A DNA stretch of 31,292 nt from CANGYM01 sp044235825 (GTDB taxonomy: Bacteria; Pseudomonadota; Alphaproteobacteria; JAJTHO01; CANGYM01). Of this stretch, positions 24,147 to 31,292 are shown piece by piece. Numbering within the stretch: position 1 is the stretch's first letter; each line of letters opens with the position of its first letter. The stretch is from contig JBIIHL010000014.1 in the NCBI GenBank assembly GCA_044235825.1, positions 1-31,292 on the forward strand. Reading direction: 5' to 3'. The notes below the pieces were generated by a model that was given only the letters and a program-made list of their open reading frames with translations, made no database searches and had not been told where the DNA came from. Both the position numbers and the translations under genes were made by a program.

Positions 24147-24812
24147 TTAGGCCTCTTTGTCTTCGGGCTTAGGCCGGTTTTCAACGACTTCGTCGATCAA
24201 ACCAAAGGTCTTGGCATCCTCTGCGGACATAAAATTATCCCGCTCCATAGAATTTTCCACCACAGAGAGAGGCTGGCCCGTGTGTTTGACGTAAATGTTA
24301 TTCAGACGGGCTTTGAGGGACAAAATTTCTTTGGCGTGAATTTCAATATCTGTGGCTTGACCACGGAAACCCCCTGAGGGCTGGTGAATCATCACCCGCG
24401 AATTGGGCAAAGAATACCGTTTCCCCTTAGCGCCCGCCGCCAACAACAAGGATCCCATGCTGGCTGCCTGCCCAATGCACAAGGTGCAAACATCGGGGGC
24501 AATGTACTGCATGGTATCATACATGGCCAAGCCGGCCGTCACCAATCCCCCTGGGGAATTGATGTATAAATAAATGTCTTTTTTGGGATTTTCAGATTCC
24601 AAAAACAACAACTGGGCGCAGACCAAGGCAGACATTTCATCCGTCACAGGGCCCACCAGAAAAATAATCCGCTCTTTAAGAAGTCTGGAAAAGATATCAA
24701 AGGCACGTTCCCCCCGATTGGTTTGCTCAACAACCATGGGAACCAAATTAGACGCCACATCCAAAGGATGAGAAGACGGCATGACAAGAGAGGAAGAAGG
24801 GGAATAGATCAT
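24147..24812 (-). CDS. clpP: ATP-dependent Clp protease proteolytic subunit
   Basis: A 221-residue serine protease subunit that assembles in double heptamers and degrades proteins fed by ClpX or ClpA. The catalytic triad is S118 (GQAASMGS), H143 (MIHQPSGG) and D192 (MERDNFMSA). A longer N-terminus is present; a second ATG at codon 11 would give a shorter form, but only the first has a GGAG site upstream, overlapping the trigger factor end. In most relatives clpX follows; here an NDUFA12-like gene does. Confidence 0.96.
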   Translation of the reverse strand: MIYSPSSSLVMPSSHPLDVASNLVPMVVEQTNRGERAFDIFSRLLKERIIFLVGPVTDEMSALVCAQLLFLESENPKKDIYLYINSPGGLVTAGLAMYDTMQYIAPDVCTLCIGQAASMGSLLLAAGAKGKRYSLPNSRVMIHQPSGGFRGQATDIEIHAKEILSLKARLNNIYVKHTGQPLSVVENSMERDNFMSAEDAKTFGLIDEVVENRPKPEDKEA

Positions 24813-24821
24813 GGGCTGGGG

Positions 24822-26126
24822 TTACTCCGCGGCATTTTTTATGGTTTGAAGAGAGGCTGCCTGTCTTTCTAAAAGAAAATCCCTAAAAAGGATATAACGG
24901 GTTGATCCGGCGATGTTCTCCAAAAGCGCGTCGATAACCTTGTCTTCCAAAATGTTGTTTTTAAGTGCCACCAGCTGTTGTTGATTGTTTTTAAGGAACT
25001 CAACCGCCTTAGCAAACTGTTTTTTATCGCCATCAACGTCTTTAAAAATGGCTTGGGCCAGATCTTGATTGCTGACCTGGATATTATGAACGCGACCATA
25101 GTTTAAAAACAAAAAGGCCAAGGCCACACGACGTCTGGCCATTTTTTCCAATGATTCTTCTGTTTCTAAACCCTCAAAACTGCCCCGCGACGCGCCCTCA
25201 AGAATTTGTTTTTTTTCAGCATCAATCATGACTTGGGGCAAGGGAAACACATAACGGTTTTCCAGCGTCTCTAACAAGGCAACACGACGGGCCATATTGG
25301 AAAATTCCCGTTTTTCCGTCATCAATTCCGCTTTTGCCCCATTGTAGAGGCCTTCTTCTACGCCTTCGGCCTCAAACGTCTTTTTCAGGCGCTCGTCCTG
25401 TAGGGGATCAGAGAGAGACACAACGTCCAAGACACTCACGTGACGATGGTCGGGACCATGGTCATGATCGTGATCTTCGGTACAGGGACGATCAAAATGA
25501 AAGTGATCCCCAGCCGAACGCCCCAAAAACCGATGGGAATCCGGATTGTCCTGTGAAAGGGTTACAAAAAACTGTCTTTCATCATCCTCTTCCCCTTCGC
25601 CTGTTTCATGATCAAAGGCAAATTCACGATAAATCACGGTGTCCCCGTACTCAGCGGGACGATCTAAGGATGTTCTTTCTGAGAGAAGAAATTTTATTCT
25701 CTTAACTCTCCCCTCAATCTCCTCCGCCGAGGGAAAGAAAACATATTTGGGGATATCCAAGGATTTGACATCAATCAGAGGGGCATCAGGAACAACTTCC
25801 AAGGTGCAACAAAAAACGATGGGCTCTTTTTCTTTAAACGTTTCAATGTCGATATTGGCAGGGCCAGCAACATTCAGACCATGCTCGGCAATAATTTTTT
25901 TGGTTGTTTTTTCAAAAAGATCCCGAAAAACTTCACCCTTAATGCGGTCGCCATACTGGGCCTTGACCAAAGATGGGGGGGCCTTTCCAGGGCGAAAGCC
26001 ATCCAGTTTAACGATTTTGGAAACAGAGGCGACTCTCTCCCGCTCTTGGGCCAAAAACATATCATAGGAGACTGTTACCGAAAATTCCCGCAGCAGTCCG
26101 TCTTCCTTTTTCAAAACAATATCCAT
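24822..26126 (-). CDS. tig: Trigger factor with an atypical isomerase domain
   Basis: A 434-residue ribosome-bound chaperone. The N-terminal ribosome-binding domain carries GFRPGKAP at residues 43-50. The C-terminal helical chaperone arms run from about residue 245 to the end. The middle domain (about 155-240), where an FKBP-type prolyl isomerase is expected, starts with the usual GDTV but lacks the DG-x-F-x-GG and PGFE segments. In their place are acidic residues 176-184 and a His/Asp-rich run at 216-231 (H219, H221, H223, H227, H229) that could bind metal. Prolyl isomerase activity is therefore doubtful. Start chosen at ATG 26126, where the family's N-terminus begins. clpP follows after nine bases. 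Confidence 0.93.
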   Translation of the reverse strand: MDIVLKKEDGLLREFSVTVSYDMFLAQERERVASVSKIVKLDGFRPGKAPPSLVKAQYGDRIKGEVFRDLFEKTTKKIIAEHGLNVAGPANIDIETFKEKEPIVFCCTLEVVPDAPLIDVKSLDIPKYVFFPSAEEIEGRVKRIKFLLSERTSLDRPAEYGDTVIYREFAFDHETGEGEEDDERQFFVTLSQDNPDSHRFLGRSAGDHFHFDRPCTEDHDHDHGPDHRHVSVLDVVSLSDPLQDERLKKTFEAEGVEEGLYNGAKAELMTEKREFSNMARRVALLETLENRYVFPLPQVMIDAEKKQILEGASRGSFEGLETEESLEKMARRRVALAFLFLNYGRVHNIQVSNQDLAQAIFKDVDGDKKQFAKAVEFLKNNQQQLVALKNNILEDKVIDALLENIAGSTRYILFRDFLLERQAASLQTIKNAAE

Positions 26127-26178
26127 GGTGTCAACTCGTCTAAAAATGTTTACTCTTCGCAAAGATCGGCTTTCTTTT

Positions 26179-26207
26179 GGTATAAGGGGCTTTTGCGTCG
26201 CTGGCAA
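26179..26207 (-). promoter_or_regulatory. Promoter candidate of the trigger factor operon
   Basis: On the minus strand TTGCCA (26202-26207, five of six to the -35 consensus) and TATACC (26179-26184, four of six to the -10) are separated by 17 bases. The -10 ends 52 bases before the trigger factor ATG. The rest of the 190-base gap to pheT shows no RNA gene or attenuator that I can recognise. Confidence 0.45.
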
Positions 26208-26316
26208 GATTCTTAATCAAAACTAGGCCCTGAGGTTTTCTTGGTGCATTGACGCGGGGGGAAGTTTTTGCCACAGTCACAACGCTTTTTTCTGTCCCTT
26301 TTATAGAGTGTTACCC

Positions 26317-28677
26317 ATGAAAATTCCCGCATCTTGGTTGTTTGATTTTCTGGACACCACGGCGTCTCCTTTGGAGCTTGCCAACGGCCTTACGGCTCTG
26401 GGGCTGGAGGTTGAATCTTTAGAGGATCCGGCATCCGCTCTGGCCCCCTTTTGCACCGCCCATATTCTTTCGGCTGAGCGGCACCCGAACGCAGAAAAAT
26501 TGCAAATCTGCCGCGTGGAAACACAGCACCACAAAGACCTGCAGATCGTGTGCGGGGCGCCAAACGCCAGAGCGGGCCTGAAAGTGGTTTTGGGGCTTTC
26601 TGGGACTTTTGTGCCTGGGCTGCAGATCACCCTGAAAGCATCCTCCATTCGGGGGGTGGAAAGTCAGGGGATGTTATGCTCGGCCGCCGAGTTATGTCTG
26701 GGTACAGACGGTCAGGGCATCATCGAGTTACCCCCTGAAACACCGCTGAGTTTATCTGTGGCGGAGGCTTTGGGCCTCAACGATACCATTTTTGATATTG
26801 CCATCACCCCCAATCGGGGGGATTGCTTTGGCATCTATGGTGTGGCCCGTGATCTGGCGGCGGCGGGTCTTGGGACACTGAAACCTGTAACTGTGAATCC
26901 CCCCGCTTTTCCCATTCAAAAGCCCCTGCCCCGCGTCAATAATCTGGCCCCTGAGGCCTGTCCTCTTTTTGCTTTGGCGCTGATTGAGGGGGTCACAAAC
27001 ACAGACACATCCCCCTTTTGGCAAAAACGTATGCGGGCGGCGGGCCTGAAGGTTATTTCTGGCATTGTCGATGTTACCAACATCATCAGTCATGCGTACA
27101 ATCGGCCCCTTCATGCCTTTGATGCGGATACGATTGTGGGGGATATCACCCTGCGCCTGTCCCAAAAGGGTGAGGTTTTTGACGGGCTGGATGATCAATC
27201 CTACACCCTGCCCGCTGGGGCTCTGGTCATTACAGATGAACAAGGGATTATCAGTCTGGCCGGCATATTAGGGGGGAGAAGAACAGCATGTACCCCCCAA
27301 ACGCGCCGGATTTTACTGGAATCCGCATGGTTTCAACCCTCTGTGATTGCCCGCGCGGGACAGGCTTTGTCTCTGACCTCCGATGCCAGAATGCGATTTG
27401 AGCGGGGCGTGGATCCTGAATCAACCCTGACAGGCCTTTATCGGGCCATTGCGGATATTCAGAGTCTGACCGGCGGCACCGTGGTGGGCCTTCAGACGCT
27501 GTCCGAACCTAGGTTCTTGCCGCAGCTTTCTGCCATCCCCTTTGATCCCGCTTTGGTATCGCGCCTAACAGGTATGCCTTGTGAAGAGGGTCGGATTCGG
27601 AAAATTTTGACGGATTTGGGATGTGCATGGGACGGGAATGGGGTGATGCCACCCTCGTGGCGTTTTGATCTCTCGCGGCCTGAGGATCTGGTGGAAGAAG
27701 TCATGCGCGTCGTGGGTATGACTTCCCTGCCCTCTCTTGCCTTGCCGCCCATGACCCCGACACCTGTCCGCCCCCCCCAAGCCCAAGCCGCCGCGTATTT
27801 GTGTCATCAGGGGTATCATGAAACCCTGTCCTTTTCCTTTACGTCGCGGGCTTGGCTAAACGCTCTTGGGGACAATACGGAGGTTGTGGGGCTTTTGAAT
27901 CCCATCAGTGAGGCTCTGGATGTGCTGCGCCCCTCTTTAATCCCCACCATGCTAAAAACGGCGGATTATAACGCCCGCCATAACACCGGATTAACCCATC
28001 TGTTTGAAATGGGGCCCATTTACCCCGGGCGTCGTCAGGAAAACAGTCTGGCCCTTCTGTGTTGGGATGCCCCCCAAAAAACGTGGCGCGGGCCACAGAT
28101 GGGGGCGGATCCCTTTGCCATCAAAGGCATGGTGGCAAACCTTCTGGCCCTGTGGGGGTATGATACAGAATCGCTAACCGGATTTTCCTCAGGCTTACCC
28201 GCCGTCTATCACCCAGGTCAATCTTTGGGATGGGGATTGGGTCCAAAGCAGCCCGTGGCCTATTTTGGCGCCCTGCATCCGTCTGTGTTTGCCCATTTAG
28301 AGGGCATTCGGCACCTTGCCATGGCTGAACTTTTCATCGATCGCTTGCCAGCCAAACGGCCCAAAAAAGACCGTTACCAACCCCAGCCCTATCCCCCTGT
28401 TTATCGGGATTTGGCTTTTTTCATCCCCCAAGATATTGCCTATGGCACGCTGAAAAAAAGCCTGATGAAAGCGGGAAAACCTCTGGTGCAACACTTAGAT
28501 GTTTTTGATGTTTATCAAGGCCCCCACGTTCCCGAAGGCCAAAAATCCATTGCGCTGCGGTTAACGCTGCAGGATTCTGATAAAACCTTGTCAGAAAAAA
28601 CCATTGAGGATGTTCTTTCCGCCATCACCCAAGCCCTCAGCAAAGACGTGAAGGCTGTTTTGCGGGACGGGAAGTAA
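26317..28677 (+). CDS. pheT: Phenylalanine-tRNA ligase beta subunit
   Basis: A 786-residue beta chain with all usual domains: an N-terminal start MKIPASWLFDFL, the tRNA-binding OB domain (about residues 39-150, with 'CGAPNARAGLKVV'), the B3/4 domain (about 200-380, with VDVTNII and NRPLHAFD), the B5 domain (about 400-475), the core fold, and the C-terminal anticodon-binding FDX-ACB domain (about 690-785, 'YPPVYRDLAFF'). The alpha subunit gene pheS, normally directly before it, is missing; the upstream gene is the divergent trigger factor. Start at ATG 26317, three codons after a GTG. Confidence 0.96.
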   Translation: MKIPASWLFDFLDTTASPLELANGLTALGLEVESLEDPASALAPFCTAHILSAERHPNAEKLQICRVETQHHKDLQIVCGAPNARAGLKVVLGLSGTFVPGLQITLKASSIRGVESQGMLCSAAELCLGTDGQGIIELPPETPLSLSVAEALGLNDTIFDIAITPNRGDCFGIYGVARDLAAAGLGTLKPVTVNPPAFPIQKPLPRVNNLAPEACPLFALALIEGVTNTDTSPFWQKRMRAAGLKVISGIVDVTNIISHAYNRPLHAFDADTIVGDITLRLSQKGEVFDGLDDQSYTLPAGALVITDEQGIISLAGILGGRRTACTPQTRRILLESAWFQPSVIARAGQALSLTSDARMRFERGVDPESTLTGLYRAIADIQSLTGGTVVGLQTLSEPRFLPQLSAIPFDPALVSRLTGMPCEEGRIRKILTDLGCAWDGNGVMPPSWRFDLSRPEDLVEEVMRVVGMTSLPSLALPPMTPTPVRPPQAQAAAYLCHQGYHETLSFSFTSRAWLNALGDNTEVVGLLNPISEALDVLRPSLIPTMLKTADYNARHNTGLTHLFEMGPIYPGRRQENSLALLCWDAPQKTWRGPQMGADPFAIKGMVANLLALWGYDTESLTGFSSGLPAVYHPGQSLGWGLGPKQPVAYFGALHPSVFAHLEGIRHLAMAELFIDRLPAKRPKKDRYQPQPYPPVYRDLAFFIPQDIAYGTLKKSLMKAGKPLVQHLDVFDVYQGPHVPEGQKSIALRLTLQDSDKTLSEKTIEDVLSAITQALSKDVKAVLRDGK

Positions 28678-28690
28678 GCCCCCCTGCCCC

Positions 28691-29338
28691 TTATTCTGCC
28701 GGTTTTTCAATCTCTATCATGATTTCGTTGCGCCGCAGGGGGGGCAGGGTCCACGGCGGATTAAAGAACGCATAGATGGGCCCAGATAGGGCCTTCATGT
28801 TTTGGCTTTGCATGGCCGCGTTGAGGTTGTCGTGTTCTTGTTTCAACTCGTTTTCTGAGGGGCGACCTGAAAAACGAATCACAGCGAATCGTTTTGGGGG
28901 CATTTGCCTCAGCTGAACCTGATCCTTCACAGGCTTGGGCAAAGAATCCATGGTGTAGGCCGTGGGCATCATGAAACGGGTTTTCCATTGTCCCTCTACG
29001 GCCGTTTGGGTCACCGGCGCGGTCATGGGAATGGTCGCACCCGATTGTTGAATCACAGGGGCCGTCATGGCGATTGAGGCCTGAGACTGATTGTTCCCAA
29101 AAATATAATCCGCCAGCAGACGAAAGCCCGCGCGAATGGCTTCATCACGGGTGCCTGTTGTGGTGACCTCCGCAACAATCATGGGGGGATAATCCCGCAC
29201 CTCAATGGCCCCGTTTTGGGATATCACGGTGTAGGGGGATTGTTCAACTTGACTGCTCATATACCCCCAGAGGGCGAAACCACCGATCACAACAACCAGA
29301 CATAACACCCCTAACACTATGGTTTTTTTCGCTTTCAT
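28691..29338 (-). CDS. SOUL-family heme-binding-like protein, membrane anchored
   Basis: A 215-residue protein with an N-terminal basic start and a membrane helix (about residues 6-26), then a SOUL domain facing the periplasm. SOUL features are 'YTVISQNGAIEVRDYPPMIVAEV' (residues 36-58), the paired 'IAMTAPVIQ' / 'IPMTAPVTQ' stretches and 'RFAVIRFSGRPSE'. Related proteins bind heme in animals; bacterial roles are not established, and no clear heme ligand can be named here. It follows lgt by 25 bases and is convergent with pheT. Confidence 0.88.
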   Translation of the reverse strand: MKAKKTIVLGVLCLVVVIGGFALWGYMSSQVEQSPYTVISQNGAIEVRDYPPMIVAEVTTTGTRDEAIRAGFRLLADYIFGNNQSQASIAMTAPVIQQSGATIPMTAPVTQTAVEGQWKTRFMMPTAYTMDSLPKPVKDQVQLRQMPPKRFAVIRFSGRPSENELKQEHDNLNAAMQSQNMKALSGPIYAFFNPPWTLPPLRRNEIMIEIEKPAE

Positions 29339-29363
29339 TAGAAATCCTGTTTTTTAAACATCA

Positions 29364-30167
29364 TCAAAGGGGTCTTGGGCGCAGCAAAGCACGGGCAATA
29401 AGCACCAAACCAAAAAAGATCAGCGGCATACACAAAATCTGGCCCATGGAAAGAGACCCCAAAACAAACCCCAATTCAGGGTCCGGTTCGCGGAAATACT
29501 CTATGTTAAAACGGGCCAAACCATAAACGGCCAAAAACGTACCACTGAGCAGGCCATGACGCTGAACAATTTTGGGAAACAACGCCATAATGCCCAGAAG
29601 AATGAAGAGAAAAACACCTTCAAAAGCTGCCTCATAAAGCTGGGAAGGATGACGGGGCAAATAATCCCCCTCGGGAAAACGCACGGCCCACCAAACATCC
29701 GTGATGCGACCGTAAAGCTCTCCGTTCACAAAATTGGCCAAACGTCCCAGAAAAATGCCGATGGGGGCGACGACGGCCAAATGATCGGTAAAGTGTAAAT
29801 ACGGCAGGGCCCGTCTTCGGGAAAACCACCAGCCGCCGATGATCATACCGATCAAGCCGCCGTGAAAAGACATGCCGCCTTGCCAGACCTTGAAAATGCT
29901 CCAAAAATGTTCGGAAAAATAGGGCCATTGATAAAAAAGGACATACCCCAACCTACCGCCCAACAGGATCGACACTGTGGCGGGCAGCAAAAAATCCTCC
30001 AACACGGGCGGGGCCATCCGACACGCCGGACGACGGGATAACACCATCAAATAGCGCCACCCTAACAACACCCCCACCAAATACGCCAAGGCGTACCAAC
30101 GAATGGGCAGCCCAACAAACGGGATTGTCAGGGCAATGGGGGAAATCTCAGGGAACGCAAAAGACAT
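29364..30167 (-). CDS. lgt: Prolipoprotein diacylglyceryl transferase
   Basis: A 267-residue inner-membrane enzyme that moves diacylglycerol from phosphatidylglycerol to the lipobox cysteine of prolipoproteins, such as LptE in this window. Seven helices are plausible. Key residues fit E. coli Lgt: H102 in MSFHGGLIG, R142 in the signature GRLANFVNGELYGR, and R226 in EYFREPD. The start is taken as ATG 30167; a TTG six codons upstream (30185) is possible. The signature has alanine where the consensus has glycine (GRLGNF), a mild change. Confidence 0.94.
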   Translation of the reverse strand: MSFAFPEISPIALTIPFVGLPIRWYALAYLVGVLLGWRYLMVLSRRPACRMAPPVLEDFLLPATVSILLGGRLGYVLFYQWPYFSEHFWSIFKVWQGGMSFHGGLIGMIIGGWWFSRRRALPYLHFTDHLAVVAPIGIFLGRLANFVNGELYGRITDVWWAVRFPEGDYLPRHPSQLYEAAFEGVFLFILLGIMALFPKIVQRHGLLSGTFLAVYGLARFNIEYFREPDPELGFVLGSLSMGQILCMPLIFFGLVLIARALLRPRPL

Positions 30168-30199
30168 GACGGCAATCTCTATCAAAACAACCCAAAAAT

Positions 30200-30826
30200 T
30201 TAGGCCGCGAGCACTTTATAGGTGACATTTTCATCGTTTAACGCCTTCTGATACGCAGGCCGCGCCACAACGCGCTGGAACAATGCCTTGGTTTTGGGGC
30301 CAAACGTTACGGGCTGTTGTAAATTGGGGGACCAGTTGGCAATGACCGTCAACAAAATATCCGCCAAGGTGCAGGATTTGCCGCAAACATACTCTTGGGT
30401 TTGCAAAGCGCTTTCCACATCGTTCCACAGTCCCTGAATGGACGCGATCACGGCATCATACAGGGGGTTATTTTTGGCCCCATCCCCCAAATGACGGTGC
30501 ATAAAAAAAGCGCGGGAATACGCGGGGTGCATGGTGGCATTGGCGAAAGCGAGCCATTCTAGGGCCCGCGCACGATCCCGTCCAGAGGCCGGCAAAAGGG
30601 GGCTGCCATGCTTTTCCGCCAACGTGATCAAAATCGCGGCCCCTTCGCGCAAAACAAAATCCCCGTCAACCAACGTGGGAACACTTCCTCTGGGGTTAAT
30701 TTCTAAGTATTCTGCGGGCCGCGTGGGGCCAGCAACGTTTTTTAGGGTTACGGGCGCCTGAACTTCATTCAGCAAAACATGAACGGCCATAGAACACGAT
30801 CCTGGCATAGAATAAAGGGTATACAT
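30200..30826 (-). CDS. Glutathione S-transferase
   Basis: A 208-residue two-domain glutathione S-transferase of the bacterial beta-like type. The N-terminal thioredoxin-like domain begins 'YTLYSMPGSCSMAVHVLL', with a cysteine at residue 11 near the beta-class position, and has GSVPTLVDGDFVLREGAAIL (the cis-proline and glutathione-binding glutamate region). The C-terminal helical domain has the 'CTLADILLTVIANW' motif. Substrate unknown. ATG 30826 has AGGA eight bases upstream (30835-30838). It lies between acpS and lgt. Confidence 0.92.
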   Translation of the reverse strand: MYTLYSMPGSCSMAVHVLLNEVQAPVTLKNVAGPTRPAEYLEINPRGSVPTLVDGDFVLREGAAILITLAEKHGSPLLPASGRDRARALEWLAFANATMHPAYSRAFFMHRHLGDGAKNNPLYDAVIASIQGLWNDVESALQTQEYVCGKSCTLADILLTVIANWSPNLQQPVTFGPKTKALFQRVVARPAYQKALNDENVTYKVLAA

Positions 30827-30866
30827 GATGGGGATTCCTGTTTTGAAAAGATGAAAGCACGTTCAG

Positions 30867-30896
30867 AGCATGGCCCCAGAAGCATGTTATTGTCAA
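30867..30896 (-). promoter_or_regulatory. Promoter candidate for the glutathione S-transferase gene
   Basis: On the minus strand a perfect TTGACA (30891-30896) stands 18 bases before CATGCT (30867-30872), a poor -10. It lies in the 79-base gap after acpS, 41 bases before the transferase ATG. Confidence 0.35.
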
Positions 30897-30905
30897 GGTC
30901 ACCCG

Positions 30906-31268
30906 TTAAGGTGTTTCCACCACCACAAAAGCCATGGCCATGCCGGCATCATCGGACAAACTGACATGCAGCCGTGCGCCGTGGGGCAGGTTTTTGGCCA
31001 CACCCCCTTGAACTCTTAAAATCGGCTGATTCAACTCGGTTTTGGCGACGCTGATATCCTGCCATGACATGCCAGCCCGCAATCCGGTGCCCAGGGCCTT
31101 GAGCAAAGCCTCCTTAGCGGCGAACCGTTTGGCATAATGGGCGGGGGAGGCCTTGGGGTGCTGTTCCTCGGGGGTAAACACGCGGTTTAAAAACACATCG
31201 CCAAATGTTTGCATCAGACGCGCCACGCGATCAATCCTGACAATATCCGTGCCAACGCCCACAATCAC
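30906..31268 (-). CDS. acpS: Holo-[acyl-carrier-protein] synthase
   Basis: A 120-residue phosphopantetheinyl transferase that activates acyl carrier protein for fatty acid synthesis. The start GVGTDIVRIDRV holds the metal-binding D8, and KRFAAKEALLKALGTG holds E53; the end has 'HVSLSDDAGMAMAFVV'. The start is GTG 31268, directly giving the family's N-terminus. It overlaps the stop of an upstream frame by four bases (GTGA), which is probably the end of pdxJ, its usual partner. Confidence 0.95.
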   Translation of the reverse strand: MIVGVGTDIVRIDRVARLMQTFGDVFLNRVFTPEEQHPKASPAHYAKRFAAKEALLKALGTGLRAGMSWQDISVAKTELNQPILRVQGGVAKNLPHGARLHVSLSDDAGMAMAFVVVETP

Positions 31269-31292
31269 ATGGCTAGGCCTCTGGCCTCGTCC
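31265..31292 (-). CDS. pdxJ: Probable C-terminal end of PdxJ (partial)
   Basis: Only the last eight codons and the stop lie in the window; they read DEARGLAM and then TGA (31265-31267). The 'EAR' ending and the position just before acpS fit PdxJ, pyridoxine 5'-phosphate synthase, which commonly precedes acpS. The identification rests mainly on gene order. Confidence 0.35.

Noticed and set aside
26752..27243. Minus-strand open frame of 163 codons
   Set aside because: It is a shadow of pheT, opposite conserved B3/4 domain sequence.

Overview
The window is chromosomal DNA from an alphaproteobacterium. The evidence is a combination of genes typical of that class: the F0 set atpI-atpB-atpE-atpF'-atpF without F1 genes, an NDUFA12-type complex I protein, an IalB-family protein, a Tim44-domain protein beside mltA, HemJ, a TIGR02186-type protein beside a TauE/SafE-type exporter, a DUF2336 protein, and acpS at a site that fits a preceding pdxJ. 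The order of the organism cannot be fixed from this stretch alone. Several familiar alphaproteobacterial gene orders are broken: clpP without clpX, pheT without pheS, lptE without leuS. This suggests a lineage away from the usual model species. I see no insertion sequence, prophage, CRISPR array or toxin-antitoxin pair.

Layout. (1) Positions 1-964 hold a membrane-associated protein of unknown function whose frame is open to the left edge. (2) Positions 985-4991, minus strand: a glutamine amidotransferase-like hydrolase, a 511-residue exported protein of unknown function, an AIM24/TIGR00266 protein, rluD and tRNA-Leu(UAG). (3) Positions 5236-15644, plus strand: tim44-like, mltA, DUF2336 protein, PAS histidine kinase, bioB, carA, M16 peptidase and the F0 genes. 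From bioB to atpB every junction overlaps. (4) Positions 15666-26126, minus strand, read from right to left: trigger factor, clpP, NDUFA12-like, HpaF-like tautomerase, lptE, ialB-like, glmU, hemJ, DUF465, purE, purK, TauE/SafE exporter, TIGR02186 protein, universal stress protein and a XerC-type recombinase. (5) Positions 26317-28677, plus strand: a solitary pheT. (6) Positions 28691-31292, minus strand: the probable last codons of pdxJ, acpS, a glutathione S-transferase, lgt and a SOUL-domain protein.

The genes are mainly housekeeping: envelope building (glmU, lptE, lgt, mltA), energy (F0, NDUFA12), protein quality control (trigger factor, ClpP), cofactor, nucleotide and heme synthesis (bioB, carA, purEK, hemJ), and one soluble sensor kinase. 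The most distinctive general feature is very tight packing. Eleven junctions are 4-base ATGA or GTGA overlaps, and in five others the upstream stop codon lies inside the next gene's ribosome binding site.

No wholly new system is evident. The items most worth a second look are a trigger factor whose isomerase domain looks degenerate and carries a His/Asp-rich stretch, the coupling of bioB-carA-protease to the F0 genes, the exported unknown protein coupled to an amidotransferase-like hydrolase, and the DUF2336/kinase pair. All calls are from reading the sequence; no database search was run.
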